Of a stretch of DNA of 64,000 bases, positions 51,441 through 59,031 are shown one piece after another. The notes under the pieces are model-generated. The model was not told the origin of the DNA. It saw only the letters and a list, made by a program, of their open reading frames with translations, and ran no database searches. The translations under genes were made by a program, and so were the position numbers. Position 1 is the first letter of the stretch; each line of letters begins with the position of its first letter. Source of the stretch: Myxococcus virescens (GTDB lineage: Bacteria; Myxococcota; Myxococcia; Myxococcales; Myxococcaceae); NCBI RefSeq assembly GCF_900101905.1, contig NZ_FNAJ01000012.1, positions 1 through 64,000 of the forward strand, given 5' to 3'.

Positions 51441-52549
51441 ACCGCCTTTCGCGCTACCTGCTCGGGGAGCTGCTGGTCCCGCTCGGCGTGTGGGTGGCGT
51501 TCATGTTCCTGCTGCTCTTCGTCATGCAGTTCCTGCGGGGCACCGACGTGCTGCTGGGCTCGTCGGTGACGCTGGTGGACATGGCGCGGCTGCTGGCGTA
51601 CCTGGCGCCGCACTTCCTGATGATGGCGCTGCCCATCGCCTTCCTGCTGGCCATCCTCCTGGGGCTGGGGCGGCTGGGCGAGGACCGGGAACTGGTCGCG
51701 CTCCAGGCGCTGGGCATCGGGCCGGTGCGCCTGCTGGCCGCGCCAATGGGCATCGCGGTGGCGCTCAGCGTGCTGATGCTGGTCATCACCTCCACGGCGC
51801 AGCCCTGGGGCCTGTCGGGCTTGAAGGTGCTGGTGAGCGAGGTCATCCGGAAGAACGCCGTGGGCGACGTGAAGTCCGGCGTCTTCTACGAGGACCTCAG
51901 CAACTTGACGCTGTACGCGGAGCAGGTGTCCGCGGACGGGAAGTGGACCAACGTGCTCCTGCATGACGACCGGGAGGCGAATTCGCCGCTGCTGGTGCTG
52001 GCGCAGCGGGGGCAGGTGGGCACGTCCACCAGCGGCGAGGTGCTGCGCTTCGCGCTGGAGGCGGGGGAGGTGCACCGCTCCGCGGGCCGCGAGACGGAGG
52101 AGTACAGCATCATCCGGTTCGACCAGGCCGAAATCAGCGTGGGTGTGGGTGCTTCCATGGGCAAGCGCAGCCGCTTCTCCTTCTCCCGCGAGGAGCTGAC
52201 GCCCGGCGAACTGATGGAGGCGGCGCGCGAGGCGGAAGCGCAGGGCGAGGATGCGCGCATGTACCGGATGGCGCTGCACAGCCGGCTCGGGAACGCGCTG
52301 GCGCCCATCGCCTTCGCGCTGCTGGGCACGCCGCTGGCCATGGGCCGGCGCCAGTCGGGCCGGGCGTGGGGCTACCTGCTGACGCTGGGGGGCTACGTCC
52401 TCTACTACCTGCTGAGCCGCGTCTTCGAGCAGATGGGGCAGAAGGGCCAGATGCCCGTGGGGCTGGCGGGGCAGATGGCCAACCTGGTGTTCGTCGCGGT
52501 GGGGCTGGTGGCCCTGTACCGGGTGAGCCGCTCGGGGACGGTCAAGTGA
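51437..52549 (+). CDS. lptF: LPS export ABC transporter permease LptF
   Basis: The 370-residue protein (GTG 51437) has three hydrophobic segments near the N-terminus (LGVWVAFMFLLLFVMQFL, LAYLAPHFLMMALPIAFLLAILLGL), a large hydrophilic periplasmic domain (about 140-260, beta-jellyroll type) and three more membrane helices at the C-terminus (LGNALAPIAFALLGTPLAMG, GYLLTLGGYVLYYLL, MANLVFVAVGLVALY). This is the YjgP/YjgQ architecture. With LptG and the ATPase LptB it extracts LPS from the inner membrane and pushes it into the Lpt bridge. It overlaps purD and lptG by 4 nt each. Whether this copy is LptF or LptG follows from gene order only. Confidence 0.92.
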   Translation: MNRLSRYLLGELLVPLGVWVAFMFLLLFVMQFLRGTDVLLGSSVTLVDMARLLAYLAPHFLMMALPIAFLLAILLGLGRLGEDRELVALQALGIGPVRLLAAPMGIAVALSVLMLVITSTAQPWGLSGLKVLVSEVIRKNAVGDVKSGVFYEDLSNLTLYAEQVSADGKWTNVLLHDDREANSPLLVLAQRGQVGTSTSGEVLRFALEAGEVHRSAGRETEEYSIIRFDQAEISVGVGASMGKRSRFSFSREELTPGELMEAAREAEAQGEDARMYRMALHSRLGNALAPIAFALLGTPLAMGRRQSGRAWGYLLTLGGYVLYYLLSRVFEQMGQKGQMPVGLAGQMANLVFVAVGLVALYRVSRSGTVK

Positions 52550-53661
52550 GGGGGACGCTCTTCATCTACGTGCTGCGCACGTACCTGCGCTTCGCCCTGG
52601 GCATCCTCGGGGGCCTGGTGCTGGTGTTCGTGGTGGTGGACTTCGTGGACCGCGCGAAGCTGTATACGGGCCCGGGCTGGGTGTGGGACGCGGCGGAGCT
52701 CTACTTCTACAAGGCGATGATGTCGGTGCAGCAACTGGGGCCGGCGGCGCTGCTGCTGGCGGCGGGCACCACGGTGTCCGCGCTGCGCAAGCAGGGCGAG
52801 GTGACGGCCATCCGGGCGCTGACCTTCGGCCCGTCCGCGCTGTACCTGCCCATCCTCGTGGCGTCGTTCGCGGCCTGCGTGGGCCTGGTGGCCTTCGACG
52901 AGCGGGTGGCGACGTACTCCGGCCGGCGCGTGGACGAAATCACCACCCAGCGCTTCAACAAGTGGGGCGACTGGCGCTTCTACTACACGCCGAAGCAGTG
53001 GTTCCGGCGTGGGGACAACATCTTCTTCCTCCGGGGCGGCAGCGCGCAGGAGGGCTTCCAGGACGTGTCCGTCTTCACGGTGACGGAGTCCTTCGACCTC
53101 CAGCGGCGCCTGGACGCATCCGGCATGTTCCCGGTGGAGGGCATGCGCTGGCGCCTGACGGACGTGGTGGAGCGCACCTTCGACGGCGAGGGGAAGACGT
53201 CCGTACGGCAGCTCCCGGAAGCGGAGTACGACCTGGGCGTGGCCGTCACCGCGTTCCGCATCCGGCCGGGGCGTCCGGAGCAGATGCGGGCGTCCGAGCT
53301 GCGCGAGCAGATTGCCGCGCGCCGCGACGTGGGCCTGGCGACGAAGCAGTTCGAGCTGGCGTTGCACAACCGCTTCGCCTACCCGATGGCGGCGTTCCCC
53401 GCGGCGCTGCTGGGGGTGGGGCTGGCCCTGCGCGCCAACCGGCGAGGGCACCTCACGGCCGCCATCATCGAGGGTCTGCTGACGGCGGTGGCGATGTGGG
53501 GCTTGATGATGGTGTGCCGGACCCTGGTGCTCACGGAGCGGCTGTCTCCTGTCGTCGCCGCGTGGACGCCCACCGTGCTGCTGGGCCTCATCGCGGGCGC
53601 TGTGTGGTTGCAGCGTGAGGGCCGGTTGCACCTGCCGCGGCGCTCGCTGCTGGTGAGATAG
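52546..53661 (+). CDS. lptG: LPS export ABC transporter permease LptG
   Basis: GTG 52546 within GTGA overlaps the lptF stop and gives 371 residues starting MRGTLFIYVLRTYLRFALGIL. Membrane helices: about 10-35, 60-80 and 95-115, then a periplasmic beta domain (about 120-260: RFYYTPKQWFRRGDNIFFLRGG), then helices at about 280-370 (FPAALLGVGLALRA, GLLTAVAMWGLMMVC, TVLLGLIAGAVWL). It is the partner permease of LptF; the ATPase LptB and the bridge genes lie elsewhere. The O-antigen ligase follows after only 1 nt, which ties export of complete LPS to O-antigen attachment. Confidence 0.92.
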   Translation: MRGTLFIYVLRTYLRFALGILGGLVLVFVVVDFVDRAKLYTGPGWVWDAAELYFYKAMMSVQQLGPAALLLAAGTTVSALRKQGEVTAIRALTFGPSALYLPILVASFAACVGLVAFDERVATYSGRRVDEITTQRFNKWGDWRFYYTPKQWFRRGDNIFFLRGGSAQEGFQDVSVFTVTESFDLQRRLDASGMFPVEGMRWRLTDVVERTFDGEGKTSVRQLPEAEYDLGVAVTAFRIRPGRPEQMRASELREQIAARRDVGLATKQFELALHNRFAYPMAAFPAALLGVGLALRANRRGHLTAAIIEGLLTAVAMWGLMMVCRTLVLTERLSPVVAAWTPTVLLGLIAGAVWLQREGRLHLPRRSLLVR

Positions 53662-53662
53662 C

Positions 53663-54988
53663 GTGTCCGCGCTCATGGGAACCGCGTCCGAGCTTCCGCT
53701 GGACCTGCGCTGGCGCCGCGCCATCAACGCCGTGCTCGTGCTGTGGACCGTGGGCCTGGTGCTGGCGGAGGTCGTCCTCCAGGTGGCGACGGGCGCGGCG
53801 GTGTTGCTGTCGTTGATCCTGCTGGTGCGAGGGCGGCTCCACCTGGCGCCGGACGTGCGCGCCTACGTCGGGGCCAGTGGGGTGCTGTGCCTGTGGCAGG
53901 CGGCGTCGCCCGCGGTGGCGCTGCTGACGGGCGCGGCGGAGTCGTGGCCGCGTGGCGCGCGGTACGGCCAGGTGCTGGACTCGGTGGCGGGCGCCGCGGC
54001 CGCGTGCATTGGCGCCATGGGCGTGCCGTGGCTGCTGCTGGCGGGCGTCCTCGCGGGAGGGTGGCTGCTGGCCGCGCTGTTGGGCATGTTCCAGAACCGG
54101 GTGCGCTGGTCCGTGGAGCTGCCCTCCTTCCTCAAGCTCAACCTGGGGCGACTGCACGAGAACTTCGGCACCGAGGAGTCTCCGCGCTACGCGGCGGGTG
54201 GCTTCTTCTCCCACCGGCTTCGCTTCGCGCACGGCGCCATCGCGGCGCTCGGTCCCGCGCTGTCGGTGCTGGGCAGCGCGGACCAGGCGCGGCGGCGCAT
54301 CCTGGCGGGGGCGGTGGTGATGGGGATGCTCATCTCCATCTACAACGCCTTCGCGCGAGCGGCGCTGGGCGCGGCGTTGCTCGTGAGCGTGGTGGCGTTG
54401 CTGCTGCTGGTCCAGGGCTCCGCGCGGAAGATGGGGTTGGCGCTCCTGTTCGCGCTGGTGGCCGTCGTCTCCATGAGCCCGGCCTGGCGCACGCGGCTGG
54501 AGAAGGCGCTGGGCAACATCTACGGCGGAGAGCGCGAGCACGCCATGGCCGTGGGCTGGAGCCTGGTGCGTGAACACCCGCTGACGGGGGTGGGCTTCGG
54601 CAACCACAAGCCGGCGGCCCTGGCCACGCAGGACGAGACGGGCATCACCGACCTGCTGGCCACCGATTCGCACAACCTCTGGCTGACGGTGTGGGCGGAG
54701 ACGGGCCTCGTGGGGCTGCTGCTGATGCTGGCGATGCACGGCCTGCTGGGGCGCGCCCTCATCCGGCGCTACCGCGAGGGCTCCATCGCGGCCACGGGCG
54801 CGCTGCTGTCCTGGGTGGGCTTCCACATCCTCGCGCTGGTGCACTACCTGCCGTTCCACTCCAGCGTGTACCTGTCCTTCTCGCTCATCTGGGGGCTGGG
54901 GCTGTGCGAGGGCAGTGAACGCCTGCGCGGCCGGGAGGCCCGTCAGGGGCTCCTGGAGATGGAAGGCGCGTCCAGGCCCACGCCCTAG
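53663..54988 (+). CDS. waaL: O-antigen ligase family protein
   Basis: The 441-residue protein (GTG 53663) has about ten hydrophobic helices and the large periplasmic loop of the Wzy_C/O-antigen ligase family, with RGARYGQVL, R...HENFGTEESPRYAAGGFF and EHPLTGVGFGNHKP...DSHNLWLTVWAETG (conserved His and Arg). WaaL transfers polymerised O-antigen from undecaprenyl pyrophosphate onto lipid A-core on the periplasmic side. In M. xanthus the known ligase lies with two glycosyltransferases and the priming enzyme WbaP in this order, which supports the name over an O-antigen polymerase. Its TAG stop lies within CTAG at 54985-54988, shared with the convergent gene. Confidence 0.85.
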   Translation: MSALMGTASELPLDLRWRRAINAVLVLWTVGLVLAEVVLQVATGAAVLLSLILLVRGRLHLAPDVRAYVGASGVLCLWQAASPAVALLTGAAESWPRGARYGQVLDSVAGAAAACIGAMGVPWLLLAGVLAGGWLLAALLGMFQNRVRWSVELPSFLKLNLGRLHENFGTEESPRYAAGGFFSHRLRFAHGAIAALGPALSVLGSADQARRRILAGAVVMGMLISIYNAFARAALGAALLVSVVALLLLVQGSARKMGLALLFALVAVVSMSPAWRTRLEKALGNIYGGEREHAMAVGWSLVREHPLTGVGFGNHKPAALATQDETGITDLLATDSHNLWLTVWAETGLVGLLLMLAMHGLLGRALIRRYREGSIAATGALLSWVGFHILALVHYLPFHSSVYLSFSLIWGLGLCEGSERLRGREARQGLLEMEGASRPTP

Positions 54989-56160
54989 CGGCGAGGCGTC
55001 CCGCGCGAGCCTCCAGGCGCCGGGGACTCCAGCACGCGGCGGTAGACGGCCAGGGTGCGCCGGGCACAGTCGTCCCAGGTGAAGCGCGCCACGCGCTCCC
55101 GGCCCAGCTCCACCAGCTCCCGGCGCAGCGCGTCGTCGCGAAGCACGCGCAGCGTCGCTTCACGCCACGCCACCGCGTCGTCCGGGGAGAGCCTCAACGC
55201 CGCGTTGCCCACGACCTCGGGCAGGGCCGTCGTATCCGACGCCAGCACCGGGCAGCCCGCGCCCATGGCCTCCAGGGCCGGCAGCCCGAAGCCTTCGTAG
55301 CGAGAGGGCAGCAGCAGCGCCGCCGCCGCGCCGTAGAACAGCGGCATCTGGTCCTCGGGCAGCTCCTCCAAATCGACCACGTTCTCGTGGAGCCCCAGCT
55401 CGTGCGCCACCGCGCCCTTGCCCGCTAGCAGCACGACGGGCACCGGCAGCTCCCCGGCGAAATCCTTCAGCAGCGCCAGGTTCTTGAAGCGCTTGGCGTT
55501 GCCCACCGCCGCCACGTAGCGCGCTGGCAGCTCGTACCGTTCGCGGAACGCGGCGGCCTCGGCCTGGGTCGACGGCTGGAAGTTGGCATCCACCCCGTTG
55601 TGAATCACCTGGAGGCGGTAGGGCGACAGCTTGAGGTGCTTCGCGAGCTCGTCGCGCGAGAACTCGGACACCGTCACCAGCGCGGTGGCCCGCTTCGCGC
55701 GAGGGCCCACCACCACGCGGTAGTAGATGGACTGGGCGGGCGTGTACTGGTCCGCCAGCGCCAGGTGATTGGCGTCGTGGAGCGTGGCCACCAGCCGCCC
55801 GTTCCAGAAGAGGGGCAGCGAGAAGGAGGTGGCGTGGAACGCATCCGGCGCCAGCTTCACCAGGTCCGCCGCCAGCGCCGGCTGCTCGAGGGGCGACAGA
55901 AACCCGGCCAGCGCGCGGTGCAGCGGCATGCGCGGCGTCAGCTCACCCAGGTCGGGCGCGAGCCCTTCGGGGGGCACCAACGCGGAGAAGTGCAGGTCGG
56001 GCGCGAGCACGGGCATCCGCCGCGCCAGCTCCAGGGCGTAACGGGCAATCCCATGCAGCCGGCCGCGCACCATGCGCAGGTCGAGGAGGACGTGGGCCAC
56101 GGCCCCCGCGTACCACACGCGCGGCCTCCATGGGGGGCGGGCGGGCACGCGGGGCCTCAT
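54985..56160 (-). CDS. GT4-family glycosyltransferase
   Basis: ATG 56160 gives 391 residues, with GTG 56100 (MAHVLLDLRMVRGRLHGIARY) as a plausible shorter start since homology-like sequence begins there. The GT-B fold shows ALVTVSEFSRDELAKHLKL, VIHNGVDANFQPS, YVAAVGNAKRFKNLALLKDF and the nucleotide-sugar motif LLLPSRYEGFGLPALEAMGAGCPVLASD (E-x7-E type). It is a retaining glycosyltransferase acting in the cytoplasm on undecaprenyl-linked sugars. It is convergent with waaL, sharing the CTAG stop, and divergent from the next glycosyltransferase. It very likely adds one O-antigen sugar; the donor is unknown. Confidence 0.85.
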   Translation of the reverse strand: MRPRVPARPPWRPRVWYAGAVAHVLLDLRMVRGRLHGIARYALELARRMPVLAPDLHFSALVPPEGLAPDLGELTPRMPLHRALAGFLSPLEQPALAADLVKLAPDAFHATSFSLPLFWNGRLVATLHDANHLALADQYTPAQSIYYRVVVGPRAKRATALVTVSEFSRDELAKHLKLSPYRLQVIHNGVDANFQPSTQAEAAAFRERYELPARYVAAVGNAKRFKNLALLKDFAGELPVPVVLLAGKGAVAHELGLHENVVDLEELPEDQMPLFYGAAAALLLPSRYEGFGLPALEAMGAGCPVLASDTTALPEVVGNAALRLSPDDAVAWREATLRVLRDDALRRELVELGRERVARFTWDDCARRTLAVYRRVLESPAPGGSRGTPRR

Positions 56161-56204
56161 CGACGCTTGCCGCGCCGCGCGCACCCAGTGCTAGAAGCCG
56201 TGCC

Positions 56205-57350
56205 GTGAAGGTTGCCCTGGTCCACGATTGGCTCGTTACCCACCGAGGGGGTGAGCGCGTCCTTGATGCCCTCTGCGAAGTCCTGCCGGACGCGGACATC
56301 TATACGCTCATCCACAAGCCGGGCTCCCAGTCGCCGGCCATCGAGTCCCGCCGCATCTTCACGTCCTTCCTTCAGCACATCCCCGGCATCCACGCGCGCT
56401 ACCGGCACTTCCTGCCGCTGATGCCGAAGGCCATCGAGTCCCTCCAACTCCAGGGGAAGTACGACCTGGTCCTCTCCTCCAGCCACTGCGTGGCCAAGGG
56501 CCTGCGCACGCCGCGGGGCACGCCGCACCTGAGCTACGTGCACGCGCCCATGCGGTACATGTGGGACTTGTTCGATGACTATTTCGGACCCGGACGCACG
56601 GGCCTCGCGGTGCGCGCGGCGGCCCATGCCGTCCGGCCCTGGCTGCGCCGGTGGGACCGCCGGACGGCGGCGGGGGTCGATCGTTTCATCGCCAACAGCC
56701 GACACATCGCCACCAAGGTGCAGCGCTTCTGGGGCCGCGAGGCGTCGGTCATCCACCCGCCCGTCTCCCTGGAGCGCTTCGCCCAGGTCCCTCTAGAGGG
56801 CGGAGGCCAGGGCGGCTACTTCCTCTGGCTGGGGGCCTTCGCGCCGTACAAGCGATTGGACGTGGCGTTGGAGGCGTTCCGAAGCCTGGATGCACGGCTC
56901 TGGGTGGTGGGCGCGGGCCAGGAGGCCGCGCGCCTGGGCGTCGGAAGCCTGCCTGAAAATATCCGCTTCCTTGGCAACGTCTTGGATGCGTCGCTTCCGG
57001 CGCTGTACCGAGACGCTCGCGCGCTCATCTTCACGCCCGAGGAGGATTTCGGCATCACCCCGCTGGAATCCCAGGCGGCGGGCCGGCCCGTCATCGCCTA
57101 TGGGAAGGGCGGCGCGCTCGAGACGGTGACGGCGCAGACGGGAATGTTCTTCTCAGAACAGACGCCGGAATCGCTCGCCGCCGCCGTGCGCCGGTTCGAC
57201 GAATGGGAAGCAGGCTTTCGGCCTGAAGCCGCTCGCGCGCAGGCCGAGCGCTTCGGCCGCGCGCATTTCCAAAGTGCCATTCTTCGAGAGATTCACTCGG
57301 TGCTGGGGGAGGTGTTGCCAGATTCCCCAGGCCCCGCAGCGGGACTGTGA
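56205..57350 (+). CDS. GT4-family glycosyltransferase (WbaZ-like)
   Basis: GTG 56205 gives 381 residues starting MKVALVHDWLVTHRGGERVLDAL. The GT-B domains show HTSFLQ-type N-terminal loops (IFTSFLQHIPGIHARYRHFLPLMP), YDLVLSSSHCVAKGL, LSYVHAPMRYMWDLFDDYF, FIANSRHIATKVQRFWGREASVIHPPV and the donor-site motif FTPEEDFGITPLESQAAGRPVIAYGKGG. The pattern matches mannosyl/rhamnosyl-type transferases of O-antigen loci (WbaZ-like). It starts 44 nt from the divergent glycosyltransferase and lies before wbaP. It probably adds a second O-antigen sugar in the cytoplasm. Confidence 0.85.
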   Translation: MKVALVHDWLVTHRGGERVLDALCEVLPDADIYTLIHKPGSQSPAIESRRIFTSFLQHIPGIHARYRHFLPLMPKAIESLQLQGKYDLVLSSSHCVAKGLRTPRGTPHLSYVHAPMRYMWDLFDDYFGPGRTGLAVRAAAHAVRPWLRRWDRRTAAGVDRFIANSRHIATKVQRFWGREASVIHPPVSLERFAQVPLEGGGQGGYFLWLGAFAPYKRLDVALEAFRSLDARLWVVGAGQEAARLGVGSLPENIRFLGNVLDASLPALYRDARALIFTPEEDFGITPLESQAAGRPVIAYGKGGALETVTAQTGMFFSEQTPESLAAAVRRFDEWEAGFRPEAARAQAERFGRAHFQSAILREIHSVLGEVLPDSPGPAAGL

Positions 57351-57568
57351 CTTCGCTGTCGCTCCTGTCTTGGTCTTTTGTGGGCAACAGGTGGACACCA
57401 CCCCTGGCTGGGGGGGCGGGGCCGCCGCAACCCATTGTTTTCACAAATTTTTTCGTGCTAGCAAGCGCGGCTATCAAACGGTGATGGGCAAGACGCGTGT
57501 CCGGATGAAGAGGGCGCGAGTCTTGCACCGGGGTGGCCACCCGTTGATTACGCCACAGGAGTACTTCG
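57351..57568. promoter_or_regulatory. A/T-rich leader region upstream of wbaP
   Basis: This 218-bp gap contains an unusually A/T-rich patch near 57435-57480 (TTTTCACAAATTTTTTCG and TATCAA) in an otherwise G+C-rich segment, the likely promoter area of wbaP. No -35/-10 pair with standard spacing stands out. A clear AGGAG ribosome site (57557-57561) precedes the GTG start at 57569. Confidence 0.4.
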
Positions 57569-58963
57569 GTGTTCAGTCGTCTCCAGCGTTTCTACACATC
57601 GATCAAAGTCGTCGCCGACATGGTGATGCTCGCGCTGGCATTCGTCCTCGCGTACGCCACGCGCTTCTCCGGCATCGTGCCCGTCACGGAGGGGATTCCT
57701 CCCTGGACGGACTCGTTCTTTTCGCTGCTGATGGTGCTCGTCATCTTCCCGGTGACGTTCCACCAGTCACGCCTGTACGGCACCAACCGTTCCCGGACGA
57801 ATACGGGCGAGGTGTTCGAGGTATTCAAGTCCACCATCACCGCGGCGCTCATCCTCGTGGCGGTGACGTACTTCGTGCGCGAGCGCTACTCGCGCCTCAC
57901 GCTGGCCATCTTCATCGTCTATGCGTTCGCGCTGGTGACATGCAGCCGGCTGGTGACGCGCTATCTGGTGAGTGAAATCCGGCGCCGGGGCCACAACCTC
58001 AAGTCCATCCTCGTCATCGGAGCGGGGGACCTGGGGCAGCGGGTCATCGAGACGGTGGAGCACCACCGCGAGCTGGGCTTCCGGGTGATGGGCGTGCTGA
58101 CGCTGCACCCGGAGAAGGTGGGCCAGTACGTGAATGACGTGCGCGTCATCGGGCTCGTGGACCAGGTGAACGAGGTGCTGGATTCGCACCCGGTGGACCA
58201 GGTCATCCTCGCGCTGCCGCTGGAGGGCCACGCCCACGTCAAGGCGCTGATGGACAAGCTGGCCCTGCGCACCGTGGACGTGCGCGTGGTGCCGGACCTG
58301 TACCAGTACATCACCCTCTATGGTGGCCTGGAGGAGTTCGGCGGGTTGCCCATCATCCGTCTCCAAGGCGACCCGATGGAGGGCTGGAGCCGGGTGGCCA
58401 AGCGGGCCTTCGACATCCTCTTCTCGTTGCTGGCCATCCTCATCACCGCGCCGCTCATGGCCGCCACCGCGCTGGCGGTGCGGCTCACCAGCCGTGGGCC
58501 CATGCTCTACCGCCAGGAGCGCATGGGCATGGATGGGCGCACCTTCCCCATACTCAAGTTCCGCACCATGTGCATCGACGCCGAGCACAGCGGCGCGATG
58601 ATGGCCTGCCCGGACGACCCGCGGCGCACGGTGATTGGCACGTTCCTGCGGAAGTACTCCCTGGATGAGCTCCCTCAGTTTTTCAACGTCCTGCGCGGCG
58701 ACATGAGCCTGGTGGGTCCGCGCCCGGAGCGCCCTGTCTTCATCGAGGAGTTCAAGCGGCAGATTCCGCGCTACCACCTGCGGCACAAGGTGAAGGCGGG
58801 CATCACCGGCTGGGCGCAAATCAACGGCCTGCGCGGCCAGACGTGCATCGAGAAGCGCATCGAGTACGACCTGTACTACATCGAGAACTGGTCGCTGCTG
58901 ATGGACCTGAAGATTCTCGTGCGCACGGCGCTGGGCGGCTTCCTGTCGAAGAACGCCTACTGA
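57569..58963 (+). CDS. wbaP: Undecaprenyl-phosphate sugar-1-phosphate transferase (O-antigen priming enzyme)
   Basis: GTG 57569 gives 464 residues. Four to five N-terminal membrane helices (about 10-125), a CoA-binding-like Rossmann domain (about 145-265: SILVIGAGDLGQRVIETV), another membrane helix (about 278-300) and the catalytic polyprenyl-P-sugar transferase domain (RQERMGMDGRTFPILKFRTM, SLDELPQFFNVLRGDMSLVGPRP, DLYYIENWSLLMDLKILVRT) follow the WbaP/WcaJ plan. It transfers sugar-1-phosphate to undecaprenyl phosphate, the first step of O-antigen synthesis. In M. xanthus the matching protein primes O-antigen synthesis and lies next to WaaL and two glycosyltransferases. EpsZ- or ExoE-type priming enzymes for other polysaccharides are alternatives; the waaL/lptFG context argues for O-antigen. 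Confidence 0.85.
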   Translation: MFSRLQRFYTSIKVVADMVMLALAFVLAYATRFSGIVPVTEGIPPWTDSFFSLLMVLVIFPVTFHQSRLYGTNRSRTNTGEVFEVFKSTITAALILVAVTYFVRERYSRLTLAIFIVYAFALVTCSRLVTRYLVSEIRRRGHNLKSILVIGAGDLGQRVIETVEHHRELGFRVMGVLTLHPEKVGQYVNDVRVIGLVDQVNEVLDSHPVDQVILALPLEGHAHVKALMDKLALRTVDVRVVPDLYQYITLYGGLEEFGGLPIIRLQGDPMEGWSRVAKRAFDILFSLLAILITAPLMAATALAVRLTSRGPMLYRQERMGMDGRTFPILKFRTMCIDAEHSGAMMACPDDPRRTVIGTFLRKYSLDELPQFFNVLRGDMSLVGPRPERPVFIEEFKRQIPRYHLRHKVKAGITGWAQINGLRGQTCIEKRIEYDLYYIENWSLLMDLKILVRTALGGFLSKNAY

Positions 58964-58971
58964 CGCCGCGA

Positions 58972-59003
58972 GCCCGGGCGGTGGCGCTCGCCACGGCCCG
59001 GGC
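58972..59003. terminator. Strong hairpin between convergent wbaP and protease genes
   Basis: GCCCGGGC-G-GTGGC (58972-58985) pairs with GCCAC-G-GCCCGGGC (58990-59003) around a GCTC loop, with one mismatch in a 14-bp stem. It lies 8 nt after the wbaP stop and 28 nt past the end of the opposing protease gene. It can act as a terminator for both convergent transcripts. Confidence 0.55.
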
Positions 59004-59031
59004 CCGGGGGCTCAACGCTGCTGCGTGGTGA

